Source: Vandiemenella viatica (taxonomy: Eukaryota > Arthropoda > Insecta > Orthoptera > Morabidae). Taken from it: 64,000 nt of DNA. Location: positions 238,769,539 to 238,833,538 of the forward strand of contig JARYHS010013630.1 of assembly GCA_031002005.1 (NCBI GenBank), given 5' to 3'. The position numbers and the translations under genes are program-made. The notes under the pieces are model-generated. The model did no database searches and had not been told where the DNA came from. It was given only the letters and a program-made list of their open reading frames with translations. How positions within the stretch are numbered: the stretch's first letter is position 1; each line of letters begins with the position of its first letter. Below are positions 30,626-43,711 of this stretch, piece after piece.

Positions 30626-31355
30626 CACTTACTGCCACACTGAGGATGAGTAGATGGACTTCTTGTGTTCTATATTCGCATAAATTATCAGGGCACTTGC
30701 AGGGACCACGCAGAATAATCGAGGACAATTCCAGAGATCACACCGATTAAGTACCGCTCCCCTCGTCTTTAACCAATTAAGGACACAAGCTGTGATAAAT
30801 TACCTCTACATCCAAAGTATTTTACCTTCCTTGTACTTTGCTCTGTTATTTGAGACTTCGAATTTTTGACATGTGTTTTGCTGTTCCGAAAATGAGTACA
30901 CTAATTTTTTTTTTGTAAAATTATATTCTAGGGTGTAATAATTCCTAACTTCTGAGAAACTATTTTTTTAAATGCGTCTGGAACCATCTTCAAGTTAGTG
31001 TACTATGTACTATATTGTTCAAAATGAAAGGATCAGAAGCACTAAACGTTGCATGAAATTTGCAACAGTTATTAATCTGGTACGGAAATGACAATCTATT
31101 GGGACAATGTGAGTAATACAATTATAATCCTCCTTAGTAATATACTGCAAAACTGATTTGAAATAACGAACAAACAATGTTTACACAGCCAAATACTTTA
31201 ATAACAGTAATCCTTCAACTCTGCGACGTATAGCCCATCTTTATACTTCAAATATAAGTTAACATGGGTAAAAGTATTAGTGCCAGAACGGGTCTCACAA
31301 GCAACACAATATTTGTTGCAAACTCTCAAAAAGCTTACAACAAAACCAAAAAGTC
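30626..31355. other. No recognised gene
   Basis: AT-rich; nothing supported. Confidence 0.5.
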
Positions 31356-31362
31356 GCTACTA

Positions 31363-31560
31363 GAGATATGAATTGTTTTAAATACATGTATTTAAAAAGC
31401 AAATACAAAATTTAAAATACCTATTTTCATTCTGTATTTAAAATATTTCTATATAAAAAGCATTTTTTTTATTATTTGAAATACTTTTTCAAATATATTT
31501 TCAATTTGAAAAATGTAAAATACTGTTTTTAGTTTTTCATACATAAAAAACGTAACTTAT
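31363..31560. repeat. AAATAC-rich transposon terminus (hAT-like)
   Basis: TAGAGATATGAATTG followed by many AAATAC/GTATTT motifs in both orientations. Such subterminal clusters after a TAGAGATG-type tip are typical of certain hAT elements. The partner end was not found; the hAT coding fragment at 33420-34080 could belong to it. Confidence 0.45.
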
Positions 31561-33360
31561 TCCACAACCCGAACGTTGGTTGGATTCTCCCGAAGGAGGT
31601 ATACTAAGCCGTTGTCAGACGTAGGATGGCCAGTACCTTTCCTCTGGGACCTACTGTTTAACGAGGAATCGGAACCACGGAACGACCTGGCATAGCTCGT
31701 GTGATCAAACACAAATCATAAAAATTTCTACGCCCACTTGTATACTGTATTTGATATTCATGGCGTGTCTCATGAATATTGTTTTATTAACTCTTTCAAA
31801 CTGTTGGTAACATTACCAAACAAAAGTCAAATGGCAGCTTGGTCCATTACCGAAATAAAGAATTTGACCATTTTGACACATCTAACGATGCCACCGCCGA
31901 CTTGGGTGTTGTGGTTGTATTGTTTTTATACCAGTATTATCTGCTTGCTAGACAGTTATTGAAATGTAAGTAAAACATCGAATATAGATTTTTATTTACT
32001 ACTGCTCACCGTACAAAACATATCTCATTTGGTACTAACTTAAAATTGGATTGCTACTTTGTCTTTGTTGTAACAAGTTAGGTTAATTCTTGCTGATTCG
32101 TCAGTTTACAATTTTTGTCAGGGGCTGATTGGCCAAGACTAGTGGGCGTGTGTGTGGATAGGTGTGCTGACGAACTAACCTTGGGGAATTCTAGTTCTGC
32201 TCGAAGCGTCTCTTCTGTCCTTCTGGCAGCTCCACTAGAACCTTACCATTGGGCTGTTTGGACTAATGCTTGACACCACTGTGGATTGACGGCCACAGAC
32301 CGAAGGTCACTATGTTCTTACTACATGAAGGAAGGCGAGACTTGCAATGGAACAGTTTATTGGCCTTGAAGACTGAATAATACAGTTGATAACATGCCGC
32401 AAAGTGGATTCCCATTGCCGCCAATTTATCTAAGCCCTCATACGGTAGTTAGTGAATCTCTTAGTGCAAACTGTAATAGTTAATTGTTAGGCAGATGGTC
32501 GCCCCCGGATGCGAGGTCCATGGGAAGCTGGCAGGCCCCTAACAGGTGGCTATGTTTGACTACTCTCGATGACTGCCCGACAGTAAATATCACTCCTTGA
32601 CCGCTTGTACTGCCCAAGCCGCCTCGGCTGACCTACAATTAGGAAGGGGACTGCAAGCGAGCAGATTCCTGGCTGGTCACTGCTCGAGCACGCTCAGCGT
32701 CAATGATCGACGATTGCCAGTAGCTCGATGACTGAATATTCCTATAATTCCCCAAATAATTATGGTCTTCAAAATTATCTTTACATTTTCTTTGTCAGGG
32801 ATACCAGCCAAAACATTTAATGAATGTTGAAGCATTGTTTCAAAAAAGTTGTAAAATATAGAGCTGGAAGTGAAACCAACGTATCTGCACTCCCCCAGTG
32901 GAAGGCCCGAGAACATTTTAGGAAACGTATATGCAGTTTGCAAAATATGTACAAAAATTCCTAAAGAATGTGTTAGCGCTACTGCAAACTTTTTAAACTA
33001 TATAGCAGTAATTCAGTAGGTTATAATTATTTGCTATTCTTGTTTTTTAGTACCAGTACCAAAAGTTCTGATCTGTCACCAAAGTACAAAAAAAACCTAC
33101 TTAGTATATTTTTGTTTACATTTAATTTAGTTGTGTTTGTAATGAGACGAGTGAGGTGAGAATGCACATATTATATATTTATTTTCATAGAAAGAATCAT
33201 GCCGACTTTTACAGGGACTATGAGAAAATCTAACCTCAACATACAAACAAGAGGAACAGTATTGTAGCTGGCACTTCAAAAAAATGAAATTTTCTTGCAA
33301 TTTTCTTACCGGATTCAATTAATTTTTACAAGTTAGTAGTGAATTTGGTAGTTGTTACTG
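31561..33360. other. No recognised gene
   Basis: Includes a GC-richer block near 32460-32650 without a recognisable product. Confidence 0.45.
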
Positions 33361-33419
33361 TCATCAAAATGGACTGGGAAAAATGATTCATTTAGGACGC
33401 TAATTGCAGGTGGTGTTCA

Positions 33420-34080
33420 GCAATAACAGACCCATCAAAAACTGTGTGCTCCGCACTTGCAATAAAAATATTTACAGAGGAACATATGGAATACAAGGAA
33501 AATGCAAAACTAGCTTGAAAAGAGATTGATTTTGTATGCACCACAGCGGATATTTGGTATTCATCCAAGAGAGTCTTTCTTGGTATGACAGTTTATTCGA
33601 TTGATTGTAACTTATTTGAAAGCAAAAGTGCTACAGTTTTTTCTTGATTTTAAAGGATCTAGTACATTTGATAAAGTAGCTGAATGATTGTTCACGTAAA
33701 TTATGAGTTTGGCAGGAAATTACCAAAAACTGTGAAGACGATTACTGACAAAGAATCAAATAAAGTCAAAGCCTCTCAAATATATGGGAAACCTGGTTTG
33801 AGAGCATACACAATGTGACTGAGATTCAGCTAACATTGAAAACATAGAAGATGTTGATGAGGCGTTCATACTGACAGGATAATTAGGTGTTGTGGGTGTC
33901 AGTGTGTGCGATACGACACATTCTGTATCAATATTCCACCAGTTACCTCTTCTACACCACTTTCTTGCTTCCTCCAATTGACAAGGGCGTTCTTACAATC
34001 CTCCGTTTCCCGACAGACTCTCCAACAAATTGCATGTTATGCCAGTAATGAGTAGTTGTATTGTGTTGTTGCTGCCACTC
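33420..34080 (+). pseudogene. hAT transposase fragment
   Basis: A plus-strand frame near 33530-33610 reads CTTADIWYSSKRVFLGMTVY, the strongly conserved strand carrying the first catalytic aspartate of hAT transposases. A neighbouring frame near 33640-33690 reads FKGSSTFDKVAE. Downstream sense is lost in stops, with a possible NIENIEDVDEAFI acidic block near 33830. No complete domain survives. The frame changes and stops make it a relic of a hAT element, perhaps the one whose end lies at 31363. Confidence 0.65.
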
Positions 34081-34199
34081 GAAGCAAATAGTGATAGCTG
34101 CTTCCCAACAAATAACTGAAATTTAATCATGCTCATTAAGAACACGTGCAGCAACACCTAACGTAGTCGTATACCTAATATTTTAACGTCTCCATGGGG

Positions 34200-34480
34200 C
34201 GTCCATCAATTACGTGAGATGTAATTGGGGGGGGGGGCGGGGAGGAGGGTCGACGGAAATGTTACTCATTTTAGGGGGGGTACAACGACGCCGATACCGA
34301 CTTTAGGGGGGTGCAACCATCTTAAGAAGCAGGAGAGCTAAAAAAAAGTCTCAAAAAACTAGGTCGGTAAGGGGGGGGGGAGTCCTCTGAAGATCTCAAG
34401 TGGTCATAAGGGGTCCGATCAAATCTCACCACGGGGGGGAGGGGTTCCAGAATTCCGAAAAACACGTCCCCTTACCACGC
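34200..34480. repeat. G-run-rich repeat beginning GGGCGTCCATCAATTACGTG
   Basis: Four or more G-runs of 7-11 bases (about 34229, 34275, 34303, 34372, 34433). The opening motif resembles the ends of a class of non-autonomous DNA elements in arthropods. Confidence 0.4.
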
Positions 34481-35046
34481 AAAGTTGAGTCATAAAATAG
34501 GACTAATTACAAGATCACTCACACTGACACCAGATTTTTTCATTTCTTTTGTTACTATTATTGAATAACATATGTGCAAACTAACTTATAACAATCTCAA
34601 TACATATACGTAATATATTTGGTTCACAGTTCTGAAGCTTATTATGTTTCCACACTCCTAACAAGCATTGCTTCTTAGAAAGATCTTGTATTATGGGAAA
34701 AAAATGTATTGGAATTGCTTTACACACCCTCTATTCCATAAACGTTTGTGTGATATAAATATTTGCGTCGGTAGCTGACTGGAATTGAGCCCTAGCTATC
34801 CTCCCTAACCCATTCATATAATAGTGTTACACACAGACATATGTATGAACATCTGTAAGTCTTAGAATGGAATGCCGAGATACACTATTGAATGTCAGGA
34901 AACTTTTCTGTCACTAACGACAGAAATATCTTCTTACAATTGAAGAGTGCGGGGGAGGGGGGAAGGGGAGTTGAGGGACCATTTTTAAAAAATCTAGAAA
35001 GCAGTTTAATATACCGTAGTAGTCCTAGCTAAGATGGCAGTAAGGA

Positions 35047-35272
35047 CAGAGCGTGGTGGTGTAACGGTTAGCGTTCTGGCCTCGCATTCGGGAAGACGCC
35101 GGTTCGAATCCCCGTCCGGGCATCCAGATTTGGGTTTTCCAAATCACTCCAGGCAAATGCTGGGATGCTTCCTTCAAAAGGCATTGGCCGAATTCCTTCC
35201 CATTCCTTGCCCCCCATCCTTTCCCGTCTCTAAAGATCTCTCTGTTAAGAGACGTTAAGCAGTTAAAAAATG
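35047..35272 (+). repeat. tRNA-derived SINE, family A, with exact target duplication
   Basis: Full copy with A box GTGTAACGGTTAGCG and B box GGTTCGAATCCC, tail GACGTTAAGCAGTT and short A run. GGCAGTAAGGA flanks it at 35036-35046 and 35273-35283, an 11-bp target duplication from LINE-driven insertion. The body is slightly deleted (the CCATGGTTTCCC block is missing). Confidence 0.92.
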
Positions 35273-35283
35273 GGCAGTAAGGA

Positions 35284-38200
35284 TGACGGTGCAGATAACA
35301 AGGGGTTGGGCAAGAAGGATGAGGGCGCTACAGAATGTATGTAAGAAAGATACTGTAACAGTCTCTTTAGTGGTGGCTCTACTAGTTAGGGGCACTGTAT
35401 TGTGGTGTGACAGCGTCACCCACAATGAATATAATTAAATTGTTATTAATTATATTCATAATTTTATTAATTAATTTCAGTCTTATGATGTGTAAATATC
35501 GTAAATAATGGGGGTTGTATGGATAAATTAAATGTGTATTAAACCAGGGCAGCCCAAGGTAGAATTGTTATAAATTTATTTTCTGTAAAGCTCGTGGCTC
35601 AGAAAGGTGGTGAATATTGGAGGCTGGAAAACTGCCATTTTCGGACGGTTGAGAGAGGGACAATAGAGGACGCGGCGACACATCGGCGCCGGGCCCACGC
35701 GGCTACATTTCCGTTAGGGTAGGAGCGCTGACCTCGCCCCACTCCGCTACTGCACTGAAGGCCATGCAGAAAACGCGCGGAGGGATGCAGCGAATGCGAG
35801 ACGCGATATAATACACGTGACGACGGAAATGTGTAGATAGCCAATCATGAACATTTATTGGGGTCCACAATACTAATTCTAGGGAGTTTGTTACATGTGG
35901 AGTGGCGACTTTCCGAAGAAGGAAGAAGCCATCTTAAACAACACTTGCTGCCGGGACGAGGTGATGAACAGACGTGTCAGCCGACACGCTCTCGTCTGGT
36001 GATCATTGTCTGGTTGTGATCACTCTCTTGCTTTGGGAAGCGAGAGGTTATATGGCATGCCTGCCATTATCTGGAAGTCATTCTAATAACGCGGTCGTAC
36101 CCGCTTATCTGGCTTCCACGGCTGCAGTGACATTGAGCATGTCACGCTCCTTCACGGCGTTGATTTTATGGTAATGTACCAGATGCATACGGTCACTATT
36201 CATTGGGTTTTAACGGACTTGTGAACCCTTAAGCGGCACTGGGATAAGACTATGCTCCCGCAACTAAATCACTGAGCTAGCTGATTTTATGTTTCACTGT
36301 AAATTTCAAGCATCTTGCTGATTGTAAATTCATTTTGATGCTTTTCTTTAACTTTATACGGCGCCCCTGGGATAATCCTTTGTTACAGTAAAATGTTAGC
36401 TTCAATTTGATGGCCTGTGTTGCCATATTGGTCAATGTTAACTTTGCTGTTTTTATTTGTTGAAATATTTCATTCAGTTTTGTTTGCTTTCATCGGCGGA
36501 TTGTAAACGTCGGGTATTGCTTGTTTTGTTGGTCCAACTATGTTTAACGTAAAGTTAATTATTACCCGGCCTTGTATAAGCCATAAGAATCAATAAATAG
36601 GATATTATTTTGTGTCTAATATTCATGGTTCTGGTTCCTTTTTAGCTCCCTTTATTATATTTTTAAATGTATTTCATTTTTTTCAGATTTATATTAATAA
36701 ATCCCCCCCCTTTTCCGCCACAATTGAATTCAATTACAGTATTGCGTCAGCAATTAAAACTACTTGATCTTATTCCATCAACATATTATTAACATTGAGC
36801 CCCGCGCGTGACACGTCTCAAGGGTTTACAAATAAAACTAAAACTGGGTTAACAAAAGGCACTGAATTTATTTAACCAACAAAGTGATCATGGTTACAAC
36901 ACAAAATTTGATATGTAAACAGTCTTGCAGATTGTTAGCTCAGTAGGCTCTTTCAAACAAGTCCCTTGTTAATTGGAGAAATTTCTCAAGGGTATTTTAC
37001 GGGCTCATTGACATGTTGCAAACTGTCGCACATTACCGTGTCAGCGCACTGCTGGTGACGGGAATCGCACCTCAGACCCAGAGATGATTGCGGTAGTCTT
37101 GTACGTCCGTCTGCACACTTCGACCCTCCAGCCAGAAGTGTCTCTTCTCCACTGCCAGCCTCGGGGCAGCATTCCATGAAACAAAGTACAAAGAAATATC
37201 CGTGTGGTGTGTCCTATATTTCATAGGCTGGTTGTCTCCATGTTATCGATGAGGAGTCCTCGAAAGACGCGGTTGCTCGTAACTTCTTACAGTGCGTCCC
37301 AAAGCTTTTGTCACCGCGGTTGGACCATCTCACTGCTTCATTCATATTGGCGACAGCGCAGCGGGTGGCTTGACGAACGGCCTAGCAGCTGCAGCTCGCC
37401 TAGAACAGCTTTCCCTCGATCGTCTCACATTTCCTCGCTTTGGGAAAGCGACTTATCATAATACATTGCCTACACTGATATCATAATTTGCCACATAGAT
37501 TATTTTTAGGTGTGTGCCGTTCACAGAAATATTATTTCAAAATTTAATCTACATTTGTCATGTAACCAGCAATCATGTCATCTTCGTGGTTTAATTAGCT
37601 GTAAACGCGTCAAATTCCAGTACGTTAAAAAAAAATTTCTCGCATTATATGCAATCACTGCCGAAAGAGTACAAACCCTACAAAATGACCTTAAAACAGG
37701 CTTAGCTCCATGAGATATGCGAGGAAAAACATTAATAAACCTAATAAGCTTCCCAGTAATTTTTTAAACTCTGTAATGCAACATACCCTTTCTTTCGAAA
37801 GTAGAAAAAAGATATTTACCAGAAGAGCTCACTGTAAAAGAAATGCATTCTATAAATGAGTTAGCGTACACTAACAAAATTATATCGTATGAGAAATACA
37901 GAGAAATATTCACAACAAAACTTAGTATAATATTTAGCTATTCAAGGAGTGATAGTTGTAGCAGCTGTGATGAGTTTAAGGTCAAAGTAGATTCTTCACA
38001 GTAAAAACTAGGCGAACATGATTTCATATACGCTGAAAGAAACGAAGTAACTTCCAGTGAAAATCACTACAGATAGAATTATTTAATATAAGAAAATCCG
38101 ATTCCTTATACAAGAGCTGTTGAATACAGGTAACTTTCCATTCACCAATATATTTTTTACAATTGTATTGATTTTTATTTCAACTAGCCCAAAAAATTAA

Positions 38201-39050
38201 ACTTTAAACCTAATTTATTGAACTATTGCACACAATTTAGCAGCCACTCTTCAAGTTTGAATGTGTCTTCAGTTGTGCTAATACTAACGTTCACTTCGTT
38301 TCCTACCAAGCTTTTTATACAATTGACGAAGCCTTTATAGGTTCACACGATATCGGAGTTCCCACGGAGTAAAGATTAAAAGTTGTATTAAAAATAAGCC
38401 CTGTTGTAGAAACTGACAACTTGATGTGGTAAAAAATGGACTGTGCATCAGTTGCTGTTTTGATTCACATCCATGTATGAACATCTTCCTCACTCGAATA
38501 TTCCTTCACTCACCCCTATACATCTGAAATGCCATTCATCACCTGCAGTTAGGGTTTTCTATCTACTTCTATATTCTGCAAAAAATCTTGTGCGACAGAG
38601 AACGACTTACACTAAAAACTAATCCTTACTCTATGCATTCCAATCCAGATTTACATAAAGGGGAAGGGGGAGGGGCGGGGAGCATCAATACGGCACATTA
38701 TTTCTCTAATATTACCTCTCCTATCATTGCACCCCAAACAGAATAGTAGGACGAAGTATTAGATCGCACTCGCAAATGAAAGTGGATGTTCATATGTTTA
38801 CCAATGACAGGATTTCATGTTACATCCAGTTACTTCAGTCAACCATATTAATAACTAAACTATTCCTGGAAAAACAGATTACGAATTACCTATTACATGC
38901 AACACGCTGAAATAATTTCTAACCAGTCGGAATTTCTTAGTTCCCTATTACAAACTATCGTTTATAAAAATTGAGCAAAGAAATTGTACTATTACATTTA
39001 GATTAGAAGAGGCTCCCCCAACAACCGACCAGTGAGAAAATCTCATATCC
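35284..39050. other. No recognised gene
   Basis: A GC-rich block (35600-35850, 35930-36150) begins soon after TGTGGTGTGACAGCG at 35394 and could be a decayed LTR; I could not find a second copy or a tRNA-primer site. 36990-37470 is also GC-richer without a recognisable product. Confidence 0.35.
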
Positions 39051-39052
39051 AC

Positions 39053-39451
39053 ATCTAATCTCTTCTGTAATGCTTGAAATCTTCAATATAAAGGTCGGTT
39101 GTATAGTATAACTTGGGACCCTGCTTCAATACTTCACAGTAAGTCACACGAAAATAGTCCAATCTGTTTTGCAGATGATAAGGATCAGTAGTTTTCAGTA
39201 TTTTTTGAATCTCCTCATTTGAAAGACGTGAATTTTTCCAGTCGGAGGGGTGTTTTATTTTAAGGATTTTGTTTACAGTATATATCAGACATAAATGGTT
39301 TCAATAACTCTTCCTGTGATACGCCTTTATTCCCCACTTCAGGAGCTCTAATTGCATTACACCCCTTCTCTAACTTCACACTATCTGGAACATAGCTACA
39401 TTTGCAATACTCGATGTACACTATTCCTCCAACAACGTAGACTTGTAACAA
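39053..39451 (-). pseudogene. Unrecognised coding-like stretch
   Basis: Two minus-strand frames abut: 39451-39260 (VYIEYCKCSYVPDSVKLEKG, then EELLKPFMSDIY) and, one frame over, from about 39272 to a stop near 39053 (KHPSDWKNSRLSNEEIQKIL, then YFRVTYCEVLKQGPKLYYT). Amino acid composition is protein-like and the frames meet within a few bases, suggesting a single old coding region with one frame change. I do not recognise the family. It could be a transposase fragment or retrocopy. Confidence 0.35.
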
Positions 39452-39620
39452 GTGACAAGGAACTAGTTACTCAAACAGAAAACCCACTTAGAATTTATAA
39501 TGAATTAAAGTAAAATATCCAAGCCCACAACTGAGAATATTCTTTAACATAAGTAACCAACAGTAGGAACGTCAAAATTGAGTTCAGACGTGGCACTCTG
39601 TTTCATTATTCATACTGTAT

Positions 39621-39720
39621 TTCAGTTTTTCGCGTTTTCCGAAATCACTGGAGGCAAATGTTGGGCTTGTCCCTTCATCAAGGCCATGGCCGATTGACCT
39701 CCACAAAACCCATTCTTCTT
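39621..39720 (+). repeat. SINE family A fragment
   Basis: CCGAAATCACTGGAGGCAAATG and AGGCCATGGCCGA; body only, head missing. Confidence 0.6.
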
Positions 39721-39885
39721 GCCTACAATCCTGTCTCTACTTTCTTGTCCTAGTCGTAGAACCATAAAAAGAAACTACTTCAAAATTGTCCTTCGGAAAC
39801 ACTTCAAGTTCTATAAGACGCCATGGACTTTTCTAATAATACGTCACGAAACTAAAGCTATCGGTTTTTCTGAAACTCGTTCCAG

Positions 39886-40003
39886 GTGCTGCCATGGGAA
39901 CCGAGCGGACACCACTGCTTGAGCAGAAGCCTTCAGGGAGCAAACAGACGCAGACCATCCAGTATGGAGCAGCAAAATATTACGTGGCGCCGGTTTCATC
40001 CAG
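39886..40003 (+). CDS. Gamma-glutamyltranspeptidase-like gene, first coding exon
   Basis: Acceptor TTTTTCTGAAACTCGTTCCAG ends at 39885. ATG at 39894 in a strong context (GCTGCCATGG) starts MGTERTPLLEQKPSGSKQTQ, and the exon ends at 40003 with donor AG/GTGAGT in phase 2. The peptide is a short cytoplasmic tail; ERTPLL is an acidic di-leucine sorting signal of the kind that routes membrane proteins to endosomes or lysosomes. The next exon at 58343 has the matching phase and begins just before a membrane anchor, so the two make the N-terminus of a type II membrane protein. An earlier untranslated exon is implied by the acceptor. Gene identity comes from the second exon. Confidence 0.7.
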
Positions 40004-40304
40004 GTGAGTGACATGCTGTCTAATAACAGGATGTGACGAATTTCCATGTTTATAGCTTATTTTATAAACAAATAATTTCGTGTGGTAATAACAATGTATC
40101 CCAATATTGTTTTTTCATACTGCATTCCTGTTCATTGAATCTATGGTATGTGAATGTTAACGAATACAATTCAAAATTATTCGTCTGAGATAAAGGTAGA
40201 CACAATTTAATTTTCCTCAATTAAGACTCCGAAACTGGGCAGCTTAGTTTTAAAATAAATTCATTTTTCCTGCGGAATATTTATTTAAATTGAATCCCGT
40301 ACAC

Positions 40305-40468
40305 GGAACGTGGTGTCTGATCGGTAACGCTCTGGCCCCACATTTGAGACGACACGTGTTCGAACCCCGTCCAACCATACAGACTTGGTTTTTCCATAGT
40401 TTTCCCAAATCACTTTAGGAGAATGACGGGATGGTCCCTTCAAAAGGGCCAAATTCCTTCTCATTCCT
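40305..40468 (+). repeat. SINE family A, 5' part, running into gap
   Basis: Diverged head GTGGTGTCTGATCGGTAACG, B box TGTTCGAACCCC, body to AATTCCTTCTCATTCCT, then N. Confidence 0.75.
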
Positions 40469-41468
40469 NNNNNNNNNNNNNNNNNNNNNNNNNNNNNNNN
40501 NNNNNNNNNNNNNNNNNNNNNNNNNNNNNNNNNNNNNNNNNNNNNNNNNNNNNNNNNNNNNNNNNNNNNNNNNNNNNNNNNNNNNNNNNNNNNNNNNNNN
40601 NNNNNNNNNNNNNNNNNNNNNNNNNNNNNNNNNNNNNNNNNNNNNNNNNNNNNNNNNNNNNNNNNNNNNNNNNNNNNNNNNNNNNNNNNNNNNNNNNNNN
40701 NNNNNNNNNNNNNNNNNNNNNNNNNNNNNNNNNNNNNNNNNNNNNNNNNNNNNNNNNNNNNNNNNNNNNNNNNNNNNNNNNNNNNNNNNNNNNNNNNNNN
40801 NNNNNNNNNNNNNNNNNNNNNNNNNNNNNNNNNNNNNNNNNNNNNNNNNNNNNNNNNNNNNNNNNNNNNNNNNNNNNNNNNNNNNNNNNNNNNNNNNNNN
40901 NNNNNNNNNNNNNNNNNNNNNNNNNNNNNNNNNNNNNNNNNNNNNNNNNNNNNNNNNNNNNNNNNNNNNNNNNNNNNNNNNNNNNNNNNNNNNNNNNNNN
41001 NNNNNNNNNNNNNNNNNNNNNNNNNNNNNNNNNNNNNNNNNNNNNNNNNNNNNNNNNNNNNNNNNNNNNNNNNNNNNNNNNNNNNNNNNNNNNNNNNNNN
41101 NNNNNNNNNNNNNNNNNNNNNNNNNNNNNNNNNNNNNNNNNNNNNNNNNNNNNNNNNNNNNNNNNNNNNNNNNNNNNNNNNNNNNNNNNNNNNNNNNNNN
41201 NNNNNNNNNNNNNNNNNNNNNNNNNNNNNNNNNNNNNNNNNNNNNNNNNNNNNNNNNNNNNNNNNNNNNNNNNNNNNNNNNNNNNNNNNNNNNNNNNNNN
41301 NNNNNNNNNNNNNNNNNNNNNNNNNNNNNNNNNNNNNNNNNNNNNNNNNNNNNNNNNNNNNNNNNNNNNNNNNNNNNNNNNNNNNNNNNNNNNNNNNNNN
41401 NNNNNNNNNNNNNNNNNNNNNNNNNNNNNNNNNNNNNNNNNNNNNNNNNNNNNNNNNNNNNNNNNNNN
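40469..41468. other. Assembly gap (1000 N)
   Basis: Exactly 1000 undetermined bases beginning inside a SINE copy; probably a placeholder length. Confidence 0.99.
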
Positions 41469-43105
41469 ACTCTTGACCAATGTGTAATGGCAACATATTG
41501 ATTTTCATTAAAGAGATAAGTAATGATTAAACTCTTTCTTGTTTACAATAACAGGAACAGAAAATACGAGCTCCACATCTCTAATCAGTGTTACATGTGT
41601 TTACATTCTTTGTAAACGATGTGAAAATTGAAGGGAGATGATTGCTTAAACACTACATTGTTAGACGCGAACAATATGCAAGGATGTTCAGTGACTCGAA
41701 AGTGAAATAGAAATAGATCAAATGTAAAACGGGCAGTCCAGTGCGTCCATTCATACTGATTGAAGAATAGGATACATAACAAGCAGTAAACGAAATTAAG
41801 ATTTTGATGAAGGGTGGCATGCTTCATCACTAAATGCCACAGCCCACGAGGTAATTTTACTGATTAGGTATATCGTACGCGATGATTCATAGAGATAGAA
41901 GCAAGATTTCAAAAAATTTATTCAAATTGTCTGCGATGGAATATACTGCTTATACTGGATACATAGATCGAACCTGAATAAGTGGACAAAACTGAAGATA
42001 CGAGTTATCATTTTTCCATCACGACATAGTGTAATGGTTTGAAATATACTGGTCTGATACTGTGACGTACCATCAATGCAGTTAATTGTTGAAAACTGAT
42101 ATTGATAGGTACAAAAACATTGTGTATGACAACTTTCTCGTAGGACTAAGGACATAACGTCTTTCAAATAAGTAATCGAATTAAGACCTTCAGGTTCAGC
42201 CAGTGGTTATAACGAAACAACTAACAAGAAAATCAAGTATGGTCGAATGAAACAGAAATAAAACGAGGAGAGGTATCTCACAGTGTGTGTGCTGAGCGAG
42301 TATGTTGACGCCGCAAACGCCAGCTCAGCTATGTTATCTGTTCTGCTCAGCACACGGGTCTACACAAACAGAAATAAGACACTAGCCGTAAGCACCTCGG
42401 CTTCCTGCCACCCAGACGCTTACTTGTATATCCATCCAGTCTCCGTGCGCATGTCGCTGCTTGTATGTTACTTCACTAGCTGTTGCCAGCAACTTCGTTG
42501 GCGTGGACTGTTAATGTACAGATTTTTCTTAAATCAACATCAAAAGCTACATGACACACGGTCCTTATGGTTCACTGAATGTAAATACTTTTAGGAATGT
42601 AGGATCTCCCCAATAAACCGTAACTTAATTCCTTCAACATGCAGCTCGTACCCTGAAATCACAATAAGCATTTCGACTGCGATAAATAGCTTACCTATAA
42701 ATGGAAACTAATTTGTGGACACACATGCTACACTGATTTTGGACGTCGCAACAAAATAAAACGCACTTTATTCTACTTATGAAACCACTGTTCGAAACCC
42801 AATCATAAATCTAGATCGGGTTTTTGCGTGAACCGCGTTGAACGAAATATGGATACTGATTTCCTGACACTGACACTTCTACCTTAATTTCTCAGTGATG
42901 CGAAGTCACATTAAAATGAAAGATACTCTACTCTACCCCAGGGACCATGCTCTGTACGTTATTCGAAAACCCATCAGAATATGATCAGCAGTTTTTGCGT
43001 GAATCCAGTTAATTCAAACAGACACGCAAATATTAAAAACAGTTTATTAATTCTTTGTAGCTTACGAGCAGTATCCCACTCATTTTTTTAAATTATCTTA
43101 AATAT
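41469..43105. other. Intronic, no gene recognised
   Basis: GAGCTCCACATCTCTA at 41571-41586 may be the right tip of a hAT element whose left part lies in the gap. Otherwise nothing supported. Confidence 0.4.
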
Positions 43106-43113
43106 ATGTAGAC

Positions 43114-43711
43114 CATGGGTCCTCAAAGTGGTTGATATCGACCACAAGAACTCTCCAGGGGTCGATTAATACTAAAGAGGATCAATTAAACTGTCTAGAG
43201 AAAAACAGGAATGCTCCAATAAAATTAAACCTCATCCTCTCAATTTGCGACTTTTTACGAAGCTATGTGGAGAAATTCGTGAAACTTGCAACCAATTACT
43301 TTTACACTTTTGATCATTCTGCAGAAGCTTTTTGACTTATATGACTCATATGAAGTGTTTCTGAGGAGTGTGGCTCCAATACTATTTGACGAGCTAAAAT
43401 AGTGCAAGAACTATCTGTTACATTTGGCAGCCCTTTTTTCTAAATTTATTCCATCTATCCATAATTCTGTTATTGCTTTTAAGGTTATAACAACAGTGCA
43501 AAATATCTCTTTTTTTAAAATGATATTAAGTAGATTTTATAAGATATTGGAACTATAAATTCTTTTGTAGGGTTGTTATACAGGTCTCTATTGCTTAACC
43601 TTAGAAGTGCCAAAAATGATTTAGCATTTTTATTACATACTTAATCTGGGGTTCGGTAAGAAGGCTGATTATGTGAAGGAGTCGACGGCGTAAAAATTTT
43701 GGGGACCCTTG
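43114..43711. mobile_element. hAT-type non-autonomous element (598 bp)
   Basis: Tips CATGGGTCCTCAAA and TTTTGGGGACCCTTG are imperfect inverted repeats. The flanks ATGTAGAC (43106-43113) and ATATAGAC (43712-43719) match at 7 of 8 positions, an 8-bp target duplication. No transposase domain recognised. Confidence 0.7.

Noticed and set aside
35394..36850. LTR retrotransposon starting TGTGGTGTGACAGCG
   Set aside because: No second LTR copy, primer site or coding sequence could be found; kept only as a remark.
40285..41508. Long open frames on both strands across 40285-41508
   Set aside because: Same artefact of the second N gap; the real bases are SINE.
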